Below, one piece after another: positions 53,600 to 62,475 of a stretch of DNA of 64,000 bases. The position numbers and the translations under genes are program-made. The notes under the pieces were generated by a model. That model made no database searches. It had not been told where the DNA came from and saw nothing but the letters and a program-made list of their open reading frames with translations. Every line of letters starts with the position of its first letter. The stretch's first letter is position 1. Source of the stretch: Clostridium sp. AF37-5 (GTDB lineage Bacteria > Bacillota > Clostridia > Lachnospirales > Lachnospiraceae); NCBI RefSeq assembly GCF_003477605.1, contig NZ_QUDR01000004.1, positions 1-64,000 of the forward strand, read 5' to 3'.

Positions 53600-54223
53600 A
53601 TGATTGGATTTTATAATTATTCAGTAATTGTTACCTACATAGGTGTAGCGCTTTCCGTAAGCGGTATGGCACTTGCCAGCACCGGTCAGTTTAAGTTTGC
53701 CATTTTATGTCTGGCACTTGCCGGCGCCTGTGATACTTTCGATGGAAAAATTGCACGTGCTATGAAAAACCGGACAAAAGAAATGGAAATTTTCGGCATT
53801 CAAATCGACTCTCTCTGCGACATGGTGTGCTTTGGAGTAACTCCGGTTATCATTTCCTATCAGATGGGTCTGAATTCTGTCTGGGGTATTGCAATTGAAA
53901 TTTTGTTTGTTCTATGTGGTGTAATCCGCCTTGCTTATTTTAATGTATTGGAAGAATTAAAACATACCAATCCTGAAACCGACCAGGCAAAAGGCTATCG
54001 TGGTCTGCCAATTACAACAATTACAATTATTTATCCAATTGTATATTTGTTTCACCCATTGGTCAGCCATGAAACATTTCTTTTATTCCTTGCCATCATG
54101 CACATCGTAGTTGCTTTCCTGTACGTTCTTGATTTTAAACTCAAAAAACCGGGCAACAGTGTAATTGCAGCCATGATGGTACTTGTGACCGCTGTGATGG
54201 TTTGCATTTTATTTGTCGAATAA
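53600..54223 (+). CDS. pssA: CDP-diacylglycerol-serine phosphatidyltransferase
   Basis: 207 residues, about seven membrane helices. CDP-alcohol phosphatidyltransferase motif CDTFDGKIAR followed by GIQIDSLCD (Asp45, Asp48, and the two later Asp). Twelve rather than the usual eight residues separate the AR and G parts. Makes phosphatidylserine. 17 bp after the flippase-like gene and 12 bp before psd. Confidence 0.92.
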   Translation: MIGFYNYSVIVTYIGVALSVSGMALASTGQFKFAILCLALAGACDTFDGKIARAMKNRTKEMEIFGIQIDSLCDMVCFGVTPVIISYQMGLNSVWGIAIEILFVLCGVIRLAYFNVLEELKHTNPETDQAKGYRGLPITTITIIYPIVYLFHPLVSHETFLLFLAIMHIVVAFLYVLDFKLKKPGNSVIAAMMVLVTAVMVCILFVE

Positions 54224-54235
54224 TAAGGAGGACTT

Positions 54236-55102
54236 ATGGATTACATTGATTTACAAGGGAAAAAAGTAAGTAATATAACAAACCAGGATAAATTATTATC
54301 CTTTTTATATACCAACATTTTCGGGCGTATGCTCTTAAAACCATTGATTCAGCCGCAGGTTTCCAAACTTGCCGGACGCTATCTTTCATCTGCTCACTCA
54401 AAATGGCTGATTTCTAAATTTATTGAGCGCAATGAAATTAACATGGACATTTATGAAGAGTGTGACTACTCTTCTTTTAATGATTTTTTCACCAGAAAAA
54501 TCAAGCCGGACTGCCGGCCTGTTCCGGAGGACCTTGACGTGCTTATCAGTCCATGTGACTGTCTGGCAACGGTTTATCCGATTCAGGAGAACACAACATT
54601 TTCCATCAAAAATACAGAATACACCCTGCGTTCTCTGCTTCGCAGTCCACGCTTAGCAAAACGTTTCCGTGGCGGGTATGCCTACGTACTCCGCTTAACC
54701 GTGGAAGATTATCACCGCTATCTTTACTCTGTGTCCGGGAAACAGTCGAAAAATTATCACATCGACGGAACTTTCCACACGGTAAATCCGATTGCCAACG
54801 ATTACCTTCCAATTTATAAAGAAAACACGCGCGAATACACAGTGATTCGCTCAAAAGAATTTGGCGATGTACTTCAGATGGAAGTCGGTGCTCTCTTAGT
54901 TGGCAAAATTTCAAACCACAAACAAAGCACAGTCGTAACCCGTGGAGAAGAAAAAGGATTCTTTGAATATGGCGGTTCTACAATCGTCGTGCTCACTCAG
55001 AAAGGCCGTGTTACACCTCGTTCTGACTTGCTGACAAACAGTAAAAACGGCTATGAGACAAAAGTCCTTCAGGCACATCCACTTGGTATTCTTCCTCATT
55101 AA
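54236..55102 (+). CDS. psd: Phosphatidylserine decarboxylase proenzyme
   Basis: 288 residues. YHRYLYSVSG and HTVNP are conserved; the self-cleavage site is GGST (residues 246-249), where Ser248 becomes the pyruvoyl group. Makes phosphatidylethanolamine. GGAGG precedes the ATG. Only a short C-terminal alpha chain (about 40 residues) follows the cleavage site, as usual. Overlaps the tiny converging gene at 55099-55179 by 4 bases. Confidence 0.94.
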   Translation: MDYIDLQGKKVSNITNQDKLLSFLYTNIFGRMLLKPLIQPQVSKLAGRYLSSAHSKWLISKFIERNEINMDIYEECDYSSFNDFFTRKIKPDCRPVPEDLDVLISPCDCLATVYPIQENTTFSIKNTEYTLRSLLRSPRLAKRFRGGYAYVLRLTVEDYHRYLYSVSGKQSKNYHIDGTFHTVNPIANDYLPIYKENTREYTVIRSKEFGDVLQMEVGALLVGKISNHKQSTVVTRGEEKGFFEYGGSTIVVLTQKGRVTPRSDLLTNSKNGYETKVLQAHPLGILPH

Positions 55103-55179
55103 TGAAGAAAGATTAAATACGCCAAAATCACACTAAAGCCACAGGCTAAAATCAACATATCATGAAATTCATTCAACAT
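55099..55179 (-). CDS. 26-residue hydrophobic peptide, possible type I toxin
   Basis: The peptide begins MLNEFHDMLILACGFSVI and ends LAYLIFLH: a short polar start and one membrane helix. ATG at 55179 lies 9 bases after AGAGG, but that site is the 3' arm of a perfect 12-bp hairpin (55184-55216). A tiny membrane peptide with a sequestered ribosome site is the layout of type I toxins and of some small stress proteins. It lies behind ptsI on the same strand and converges on psd, so psd read-through RNA would be antisense to it. No family can be named from sequence alone. Confidence 0.5.
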   Translation of the reverse strand: MLNEFHDMLILACGFSVILAYLIFLH

Positions 55180-55183
55180 AACA

Positions 55184-55216
55184 ATCATCCTCTCACATAT
55201 TTTATGAGAGGATGAT
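55184..55216 (-). promoter_or_regulatory. Hairpin masking the ribosome site of the small peptide
   Basis: ATCATCCTCTCA and TGAGAGGATGAT are exact complements around a 9-base loop; the AGAGG of the downstream ATG is fully paired. On the plus strand a short stem with T-run (TGTAC/GTACA then TCTTTTTTT, 55229-55256) may end psd transcripts. Confidence 0.75.
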
Positions 55217-55271
55217 ATCATGGATAAGTGTACAATAAAACGTACATCTTTTTTTATTAGATTTTTTCTGT

Positions 55272-56888
55272 TTAATCTTCAATATTTCTAACTGCTTCTC
55301 TGACTTTTAAAACCATCGACGGACTCACGGACAACTCATCAATTCCCATTGAAACAAATGTTTCTGTCAGGGAAGTGTCTGCTCCAAGTTCTCCGCAAAT
55401 ACCAACCCAGCATCCCTCTTTATGTCCATTTTCAACGACCATACGGATCATGCGGAGAACTGCTTCATGGTGAGAATTATAAAAGTCGTCCAACTTCGGA
55501 TTCTGCCTGTCAATTGCTAACGTATACTGAGTCAGATCATTGGTTCCAATGCTGAAAAAATCAACTTCTTTAGCAAGTAAATCGCTAATCATTACCGCTG
55601 CCGGCGTCTCAATCATGATTCCCAGTTCTACCGTTCCATATGGAATTTCCTGCTCATCAAGTTCACCCTTGACTTCATTTACAATTTGTTTAATCTCTCG
55701 TACTTCATCCACTGAAATAATCATTGGAAACATAATCGATAATGTACCATAATGGCTCGCACGGTAAATGGCACGAAGCTGTGTACGGAAAATATCCGGC
55801 TGCTTTAAGCAGATACGGATCGCACGATATCCAAGTGCCGGATTGTCTTCTTTGTCCAAACCGAAATAATCTACCTGTTTGTCCGCCCCAATATCCAATG
55901 TTCTTACGATTACTTTTTTACCGGCCATCGTTTCTACAACTGTCTTATAGGCCCGAAACTGCTCTTCTTCCGTTGGAAATGTCTCGCTTTGCAGATACAA
56001 AAACTCACTGCGGAACAAACCAATTCCATTGGCATCGTTTGCCAGCACCTCGGCAACATCCGATACACCGCCAATGTTGGCATACAGATTGATTTTCTTT
56101 CCACCCTTTGTAATAGTCTCTTTGCCTTTCAGTTCCAGAAGAAGTTTCTGTTTCTTTTCTTCTTCTTCCTTCTGTTTCTGATAGCGTTCAAGTGTTTCTT
56201 CATCCGGTTCAATATAAACCTTTCCGTCAAATCCATCAACAATTGCCATTTTACCGGAAATATCTCCCGGAAAATCCACGCCGATTAATGCCGGAATATT
56301 CATTGTGCGGGCTAGAATTGCTGTGTGGGAATTGGTCGAACCGTGTTTTGTAACAAATGAAAGGACAAGACTTTTATCAAGCTGTACCGTCTCACTTGGT
56401 GCCAAATCCTCTGCCACAAGAATCACCGGCTCATTTCCGGTTATTCCACCGCTCTGCTTTCCCATTAAAACACGAATCACACGATTGGAAATATCTTTTA
56501 CATCCGCTGCACGCTCTTTCATGTAAGCGTCATCCATACCGGAAAACATCGCAGCAAAATTGTCTCCTGTCGTTGCCACTGCGAACTCTGCATTTACCTT
56601 TTGTGTCTCAATCATATTGCGGATGGATTCGATATAATCCAAATCATCCAACATCATCTGATGTACATCAAAAATCATGGCGTTGGCTTCTCCTACTTCT
56701 AGGAGTGCCTTCTCATACAATGCCTTTAATTCCTCTTTTGCTTTTTCTTTTGCATTCTCAAAGCGTTTGATTTCCTCATTTGTATCTTCAATTGTCTTAC
56801 GTTTTACCGGGTCATCGCCCTTTTCAAAAAGGGCGATTTTTCCGATTGCGATTCCACCAAAAACACTTTTTCCATCCAATACAATCAT
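55272..56888 (-). CDS. ptsI: PTS enzyme I
   Basis: 538 residues. Phosphorylated His188 in GSTNSHTAILARTM, PEP site ANIGG and GLFRSEFLY, and GIGTNDLTQYTLA-type FFSIGTNDLTQY near the end. Takes phosphate from PEP and passes it to HPr. Start has GGAGG. 41 bp after ptsH, last of the fru operon. Confidence 0.96.
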   Translation of the reverse strand: MIVLDGKSVFGGIAIGKIALFEKGDDPVKRKTIEDTNEEIKRFENAKEKAKEELKALYEKALLEVGEANAMIFDVHQMMLDDLDYIESIRNMIETQKVNAEFAVATTGDNFAAMFSGMDDAYMKERAADVKDISNRVIRVLMGKQSGGITGNEPVILVAEDLAPSETVQLDKSLVLSFVTKHGSTNSHTAILARTMNIPALIGVDFPGDISGKMAIVDGFDGKVYIEPDEETLERYQKQKEEEEKKQKLLLELKGKETITKGGKKINLYANIGGVSDVAEVLANDANGIGLFRSEFLYLQSETFPTEEEQFRAYKTVVETMAGKKVIVRTLDIGADKQVDYFGLDKEDNPALGYRAIRICLKQPDIFRTQLRAIYRASHYGTLSIMFPMIISVDEVREIKQIVNEVKGELDEQEIPYGTVELGIMIETPAAVMISDLLAKEVDFFSIGTNDLTQYTLAIDRQNPKLDDFYNSHHEAVLRMIRMVVENGHKEGCWVGICGELGADTSLTETFVSMGIDELSVSPSMVLKVREAVRNIED

Positions 56889-56929
56889 AGTACCTCCAAT
56901 CTAAGGTATCTAACAATTACCTTAACACA

Positions 56930-57187
56930 TTACAGATTTTCCTGTAAAAATGCGCTCAATTTTTCAATTGCTGCGTCTTCATCATCACCATCTGCTCTCA
57001 GTACAATTTCCTGGTCTTTCTTTACGCCAAGTCCCATAACACCAAGGATTCTTTTGGCATCCACTTCTTTGCCATCTTTACTAATTGTTACTTTGCTTGA
57101 AAAGGCTGCTGCCTCTTTTACAAACATTCCTGCCGGTCTTGCGTGAATCCCCTGCTCATCTTTAATTACATACTTAAACTCTTTCAT
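56930..57187 (-). CDS. ptsH: HPr phosphocarrier protein lacking Ser46
   Basis: 85 residues. His15 in GIHARPAG, the site phosphorylated by enzyme I, is intact. The HPr kinase site of Firmicutes, Ser46 in KSIMGVMSLG, reads KRILGVMGLG: Arg46 (and Gly52). It can carry phosphate to FruA but should not be phosphorylated by HprK or act with CcpA in that way. Located between fruA and ptsI. Confidence 0.94.
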   Translation of the reverse strand: MKEFKYVIKDEQGIHARPAGMFVKEAAAFSSKVTISKDGKEVDAKRILGVMGLGVKKDQEIVLRADGDDEDAAIEKLSAFLQENL

Positions 57188-57206
57188 TTTCCTTTCCTCC
57201 TTTTAC

Positions 57207-59255
57207 TTATGCTTTCGCATCTTTTTTGATAAATCCTAACATCACTGCCGTCACAGCGGACCCAACCAGCCATGCGACAATATATAATAACGGCTGTCCA
57301 ACGGTAGCGAATACGAACACGCCACCATGCGGAGCCATTAAGGTACATCCAAAGAGGGCGGATAACAATCCTGCCACACCGGCACCAGCCATCGTACACG
57401 GAATAACATGCAGTGGATCAGATGCCGCAAATGGAATTGCGCCTTCGGTAATAAACGAGCATCCCATTACAATATTCGAAACTGCGGAACCCTGCTCTGC
57501 TTTTGTAAATTTCCGAGGAAACAATTTGCAGGCTGCTGCAATACCAACCGGTGGCACCATACCACCTACCATGATGGAAGCCATTGCCATATAACATGCC
57601 TGAACTGCCGGGTCAGAAGCCTGTGCTCCCTGTGCCATCATCTGCGATGCGGTTGCTAACATACCGGAGCCAAATACATAAGCTGCCTTGTTAATCGGGC
57701 CTCCCATATCAATCGCCATCATAGCACCAAGAATCAAACCAAGAACTGTAATCATACCGGCATCGGAAATGCTTGTCAGCATATTGCTAAGTCCTGTATT
57801 AATCAAACCAATCAGTGGATTAAATACCATCGTCATCAATATACCAATCAGGAAAATACCAACGAGCGGATAAATCAGTGTCGGTTTAATTCCTTCCAAA
57901 GAATCCGGCAATTTACTGCACAATTTCTTTAATCCTAATACGATAAATCCTGCCACAAAGCCGGCTGCAATACCACCAAGGAATCCGGATACGGTATTTC
58001 CACCATTTTCTCCAACAAAGGCAAAATTTGAAATGAATTTTGAAAATCCACCAAGACTTTCATTGGCAAATACATATTTCGCCAGTACTGCATTTCCATT
58101 TGCTGCTAACAAACCACCGGTAAAACCAACAGCAAGTCCTGGTCTGTCTGCAATTGAATAGGCAATATATCCGGCCAATACCGGAACCATGAGTCCCATG
58201 GAAAAATCGCCAATATACTTAAACAGTGCGGATAATGGTGTACATGTACCAAAATTTCCACCACCGGTACCACCATAGCCACAAAGTGTATCAATCAAAA
58301 ATGCAATAGCTATCATAATACCGCCACCAATTACAAATGGAAGCATGTGTGAAACACCACTCATCAGATGCTTATAGGTCGCATGTCCAATCCCCTCTTT
58401 TTCCGCTGTTTCTTCTTTCGGAGCAGTTTCTCCGCCGCCCTCATATAACGGTGCTTTTCCGTCTACGATTTCACGAAGTAATTCTTCCGGTTTATTAATT
58501 CCATCGGCAACCTTAGTAACAACGGTTGGTTTTCCCTGAAAACGATCCATCGGCACCTGCGTGTCTGCCGCTACGATAATACCATCGGCACGCTCAATTT
58601 CATCTGTCGTCAATACATTTTTTGCACCGCCGGCTCCTCTTGTCTCTACCTTAATCGAGTAACCTAATTCTTTCGCCTTTTTCTCAAGTGCCTCTGCCGC
58701 CATATAGGTGTGTGCAATTCCCGTAGGACATCCGGTCACTGCCACAATATAGTGTTCGGAATTCGACTGTTCTACAACAGTATCATTCTCATTTTCCGAA
58801 CCTTTTTCTGCCTCTTCAATAATCTGTTTAAATTCAGAAACACTCGTTGCCTGACGAAGTTTATTGGTAAAATCTTCATCCATCAGAAGAACTGACAAAC
58901 GACTCAGCACATCCAAGTGCACATTATCTTCTGTGTTTGGTGCCGCAATCAGGAAAAACAAATGTGCCGGTTGTCCATCTAACGATTCAAATTCAACCCC
59001 ATCTTTTACAACCATAGCTGCAAGTCCCGGTTTGATAACCGCATCCGATTTGCAATGCGGAATAGCAATTCCCTCACCAATACCAGTGCTTCCTTCCTGT
59101 TCTCTTGCATACACACCCTGACGATACGTCTCTTTGTCCCTCAACTTTCCGCTCGCATCCATCAGTTCCACCATTTGGTCAAGTGCTGCCTTTTTGTCTG
59201 CCACTCTACCATCCAGCAAAATGCTTCTGTCATCTAATAAATCAATAATTTTCAT
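57207..59255 (-). CDS. fruA: Fructose PTS permease, IIA-IIB-IIC
   Basis: 682 residues in one chain: IIA (1-145, His67 in IAIPHCKSDA), a flexible acidic linker, IIB (about 168-265, Cys176 in VTGCPTGIAHTYMAA), another linker, and IIC (about 300-680, ten or so helices, IDMGGPINKAAY). Imports fructose as fructose 1-phosphate, which fruK then uses. GGAG before the ATG; 15 bp after fruK. Confidence 0.96.
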   Translation of the reverse strand: MKIIDLLDDRSILLDGRVADKKAALDQMVELMDASGKLRDKETYRQGVYAREQEGSTGIGEGIAIPHCKSDAVIKPGLAAMVVKDGVEFESLDGQPAHLFFLIAAPNTEDNVHLDVLSRLSVLLMDEDFTNKLRQATSVSEFKQIIEEAEKGSENENDTVVEQSNSEHYIVAVTGCPTGIAHTYMAAEALEKKAKELGYSIKVETRGAGGAKNVLTTDEIERADGIIVAADTQVPMDRFQGKPTVVTKVADGINKPEELLREIVDGKAPLYEGGGETAPKEETAEKEGIGHATYKHLMSGVSHMLPFVIGGGIMIAIAFLIDTLCGYGGTGGGNFGTCTPLSALFKYIGDFSMGLMVPVLAGYIAYSIADRPGLAVGFTGGLLAANGNAVLAKYVFANESLGGFSKFISNFAFVGENGGNTVSGFLGGIAAGFVAGFIVLGLKKLCSKLPDSLEGIKPTLIYPLVGIFLIGILMTMVFNPLIGLINTGLSNMLTSISDAGMITVLGLILGAMMAIDMGGPINKAAYVFGSGMLATASQMMAQGAQASDPAVQACYMAMASIMVGGMVPPVGIAAACKLFPRKFTKAEQGSAVSNIVMGCSFITEGAIPFAASDPLHVIPCTMAGAGVAGLLSALFGCTLMAPHGGVFVFATVGQPLLYIVAWLVGSAVTAVMLGFIKKDAKA

Positions 59256-59270
59256 ACTAATTCTCCTTTC

Positions 59271-60185
59271 TTAAAAATCAAATATATGTGAACGTCGTAC
59301 CTGCTCCACTTCTTCTCTCGTTGCCAACTGGTCTGAAAATGCGCTTGCGCTTCCCGTGCAAAGTCCCATTTTAAAGGCTTCCGCATAATCGCCTTTGGCT
59401 AAATACCCGGCAAGAAACCCGGCTACCATCGAATCTCCTGCTCCCACTGAATTTTTCACAACACCATGCGGTGCCTCACTGGTAAATACGCTGCCATCAC
59501 TGCCAACAAATACAGCGCCTTCCCCAGCCATGGAAACAATGACATTCTGTGCTCCCTTTTTCTGCAATTCCTTTGCATATACAACCGCTTTTTCTTTACT
59601 GTCAATCGTAACATCAAAAATTTCCGAAAGTTCGTGATTATTTGGCTTTATCACGAATGGATGATACGCAAGCACATTCATCAAAAGATCCTTTGTCGCA
59701 TCCACAGCAATTTTAATCCGCTTGCTCTGAAGCCTTGACATGATATCTCTGTAAATCGACTGCGGCATTCCGGAAGGTATGCTTCCCGCAAGAACAAGCA
59801 CATCGTCGTCTTTCAATGTATCCAGCTGCTCATACAACAATTCCAAATCTTCCTTCCGAATCACTGGTCCCATTCCATTGATTTCGCTTTCCACATCGGA
59901 ACGAATCTTAAGGTTAATTCTCGAAGTTCCATTTTCAATATGAATAAATTCGGTTGAGATTCCCTTTTCTTTCAGAAGCCGCTCAATCTCCCGTCCGGTA
60001 AATCCGGAAAGGAAACCAAATGCCGTCGTTTCATATCCCAGGTTTTTGAGCACCATAGATACATTAATTCCTTTTCCTCCGGCATAAATATCTTCCTGCA
60101 CCGTGCGGTTTACTTTGCCGAGTTCAAAATTCTCCACATGAATGGTGTAGTCTAAGGAAGGATTAAATGTTACCGTGTAAATCAT
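59271..60185 (-). CDS. fruK: 1-phosphofructokinase
   Basis: 304 residues, PfkB family. TFNPSLDYTIHV at the start, AGGKGINVSMVL for substrate, and NSVGAGDSMVAGFLAGYL with the catalytic Asp. Converts fructose 1-phosphate to fructose 1,6-bisphosphate. Between fruR and fruA with gaps of 11 and 15 bp. Confidence 0.95.
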   Translation of the reverse strand: MIYTVTFNPSLDYTIHVENFELGKVNRTVQEDIYAGGKGINVSMVLKNLGYETTAFGFLSGFTGREIERLLKEKGISTEFIHIENGTSRINLKIRSDVESEINGMGPVIRKEDLELLYEQLDTLKDDDVLVLAGSIPSGMPQSIYRDIMSRLQSKRIKIAVDATKDLLMNVLAYHPFVIKPNNHELSEIFDVTIDSKEKAVVYAKELQKKGAQNVIVSMAGEGAVFVGSDGSVFTSEAPHGVVKNSVGAGDSMVAGFLAGYLAKGDYAEAFKMGLCTGSASAFSDQLATREEVEQVRRSHIFDF

Positions 60186-60196
60186 TCTTTGTCACC

Positions 60197-60943
60197 TCAC
60201 TTTACTTCAATGATATTGTCACATTGTCTATAACTCTCATCCAAAATCTGTGTCGTTATGATACAAGTTTTTGCAAACTCTCCAAATTTTACACAGGAAA
60301 TCTGCGAAAACTTACTTGAATCACAAAGCACATAACGTTTGGCACAATGTTTCATAGCAACTTCTTTTACTTTTGCCTCTTTGACATCCGGTGTACTAAA
60401 ACCTAATTTCTGATGTACACCATTTGTTCCCCAAAAGCCTTTTGTAAAATTATATTTTTGTAGACTTTCAATTGCTTCATCACCAACAATTGCCTCTGTC
60501 GTTGCCTTAAACTCTCCGCCAAGAATATACGTTGTATATCCCGCCATCGAAAGTTTCCTAGCATGTGAAACTGCATTTGTCACAAATGTGATATCCTTTT
60601 CTGTCAGATAATCAATCATAAGTTCTGTTGTCGTTCCGGCATCCAGATACACAAAATCGTTTGGCTCAATAAGCGATGCCGCATACTTTGCAATTTCCAC
60701 TTTTTCCTCTAAATTCCGGTCTTTTTTTTGGAGTACAGTATCTTCTTTGGTACTATAAACATCACTGATTATCATCGCACCGCCACGAACTTTTTGAAGC
60801 CTTCCCTGCTTATCAAGCAGAGTCAAATCCCGTCTGGCTGTGGATTCTGATATTCCCATCCGTTCCATCAATTCCGGAATTGAAGCACTCCCTTTTTCCT
60901 TCACAATACGCTCAATTCCCTGAAGTCTTTCTTCTGTCAGCAT
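60197..60943 (-). CDS. fruR: DeoR-family repressor of the fructose operon
   Basis: 248 residues. N-terminal winged helix-turn-helix (LTEERLQGIERIVKEKG, ISESTARRDLTLLD), then the DeoR sugar-phosphate sensor domain (VYLDAGTTTELMIDYL, ILGGEF, GTNGV). Likely senses fructose 1-phosphate. Start at 60943 follows GGAG by 7 bases; the long in-frame extension upstream crosses its own promoter. First gene of the operon. Confidence 0.92.
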   Translation of the reverse strand: MLTEERLQGIERIVKEKGSASIPELMERMGISESTARRDLTLLDKQGRLQKVRGGAMIISDVYSTKEDTVLQKKDRNLEEKVEIAKYAASLIEPNDFVYLDAGTTTELMIDYLTEKDITFVTNAVSHARKLSMAGYTTYILGGEFKATTEAIVGDEAIESLQKYNFTKGFWGTNGVHQKLGFSTPDVKEAKVKEVAMKHCAKRYVLCDSSKFSQISCVKFGEFAKTCIITTQILDESYRQCDNIIEVK

Positions 60944-61010
60944 CTCATCACTCCATTTCATTTTTTGACTACTTTTGCCCGAAATGGACTTTTTTGTTTT
61001 CTTTATCTGT

Positions 61011-61063
61011 ATTATAGAGTCATTTCCCGTCATTGTCAATCAGTTTCTTTCATTTTCTGTCAT
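61011..61063 (-). promoter_or_regulatory. fru promoter with two direct-repeat operator sites
   Basis: On the minus strand TTGACA, 17 bases, TATAAT (61011-61039), a consensus promoter. Two 14-bp repeats, ATGACGGGAAATGA (61020-61033, in the spacer) and ATGACAGAAAATGA (61050-61063), lie exactly 30 bp apart, about three helical turns, on one face of the helix. These fit DeoR-type operators for the fruR product. Confidence 0.75.
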
Positions 61064-61089
61064 TTTTTGAAAGAAAATAATTTTCACAC

Positions 61090-61148
61090 AAAAATACCGG
61101 ATAAAATAAACAGCTAAGAATTAGTCCTTTGATTATTTTATCCGGTAT
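61090..61148 (-). terminator. Terminator of the Rpn gene
   Basis: ATACCGGATAAAATAA and TTATTTTATCCGGTAT form a perfect 16-bp stem, followed by T-rich sequence on the minus strand. Confidence 0.85.
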
Positions 61149-61169
61149 CTACTTATGTTATTGATATTA

Positions 61170-62213
61170 TTACTCTCCAATCCCATACTCCTGTAACAAT
61201 TCTTTCTGGTATTCTGTATCTATGATTGCTTTTTGTATATCTTCCATTCGATTATCTGCCAACAAACAGTGATATAACGTGTTGATTTCTTGGATTCCTT
61301 GTGAAATGCCTTTCACTATTCCACGTGCTTCTCCCTGCTCCAGACCTTGGGCAATGCCTTTTTCTATTCCTCGTGCCTCTCCCTGTGCTATTCCTTTCTC
61401 TACTCCTCGTTCCTCATACATATCTAATAATACACACATATTGATTTTTCCTCCTTTTCCTTCAGTTTCTTCAATTAATTCCTTTGCTTTCCGATATCTC
61501 GTGTCGTTTGTCACCGCAGACAACCAGTCTAAAAACGCCTCCGGATGGTCTAATTCAAATTCTGTTGTTTGAAAATATTCATCCAGTTTTTTTCTGTCAT
61601 TTCCACAGCACAGGTAACGGACTATGTATTTAAAATCTGATTGATACTGGCTTATCGTCGTTTCCGGCTGACTGGCTAGGTTAATCACACAAACCGAATA
61701 CGAGGGTATCCATGGCTCCAACTCACATTTCATGTCTTCCGGGAACTCCAGCATATCATTCAGACATCTTGGTTTTTCCCATTTCTTCTGACTGTAATTC
61801 AAAACCAACGTGATGACCGGGCTTAACTTCTGTGAATCATTAAGTTCTTTTGTCATCGGGGTTGGATAATTGCCGGTTTTCCGATTGTTTTCCTTCACTT
61901 CTTTTATCTGTTCCATATATTTGGCGTGCTGGTATCCCATATCACGCACCGGCATAATATTATTTTTGTCACTCTGATTTTCCAAACATAAGAAGAAATT
62001 TGTATTATCCTTCTTACACTTCATCGGCACATCCATCTGTAACTGGCGAAGTTTATCGTCAGAGACGACTTTCGTAATCAACTCGCCGGGTTCTCTCGAC
62101 AACTCTTCCGCTGACACATAACACCTGCCACCAAATAAGTTTACATTGACAATGTCTGAAAATACATCTTTGTACTGTAGTAAATTTTTCTCTGCTAAAT
62201 CTTTTGCTCCCAA
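61170..62213 (-). CDS. Rpn family recombination-promoting nuclease/putative transposase
   Basis: 347 residues. N-terminal PD-(D/E)XK-type domain of the Rpn/YhgA-like group (DVFSDIVNVNLFGG near the start, FFLCLENQSD with the E-x-Q core). The C-terminus carries a degenerate repeat of about 12 residues (EKGIAQGEARGIEKGIAQG), common in this family. Rpn proteins nick DNA and raise recombination; they are spread by transfer and often present in many copies. Starts with TTG 7 bases after AAGGAGG. Own promoter and terminator. Confidence 0.85.
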   Translation of the reverse strand: MGAKDLAEKNLLQYKDVFSDIVNVNLFGGRCYVSAEELSREPGELITKVVSDDKLRQLQMDVPMKCKKDNTNFFLCLENQSDKNNIMPVRDMGYQHAKYMEQIKEVKENNRKTGNYPTPMTKELNDSQKLSPVITLVLNYSQKKWEKPRCLNDMLEFPEDMKCELEPWIPSYSVCVINLASQPETTISQYQSDFKYIVRYLCCGNDRKKLDEYFQTTEFELDHPEAFLDWLSAVTNDTRYRKAKELIEETEGKGGKINMCVLLDMYEERGVEKGIAQGEARGIEKGIAQGLEQGEARGIVKGISQGIQEINTLYHCLLADNRMEDIQKAIIDTEYQKELLQEYGIGE

Positions 62214-62287
62214 ATAATATCCTCCTTAATTAGTCAATTTTTTTATCACTACAAGGAGAACATCTTCGCCCCACCCTTGTTTGTATA

Positions 62288-62316
62288 TATACTAGCACAG
62301 TTGCATTACAAAGTCA
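62288..62316 (-). promoter_or_regulatory. Sigma-A promoter of the Rpn gene
   Basis: On the minus strand TTGACT, 17 bases, TAGTAT. Confidence 0.7.
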
Positions 62317-62400
62317 ATATATTTACTTACAATCGTCAAGCGACTTACACCCCCTAAAAAAAGGCCTAAATCGTGCCAAACAAGCCAAATTCCAGCATAT

Positions 62401-62448
62401 AAAAAGAGCGCAAAACGACACCCCCAATAGGAGGGGCGTTCTACGCTC
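62401..62448 (-). terminator. Terminator of the CARDB/Fn3 surface protein gene
   Basis: GAGCG...CGCTC encloses AACG and CCCC/GGGG pairs; the minus strand ends the hairpin with TTTTTATA. Confidence 0.8.
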
Positions 62449-62475
62449 AAAGTTTTTTTCAAAACCCGTCTTATA

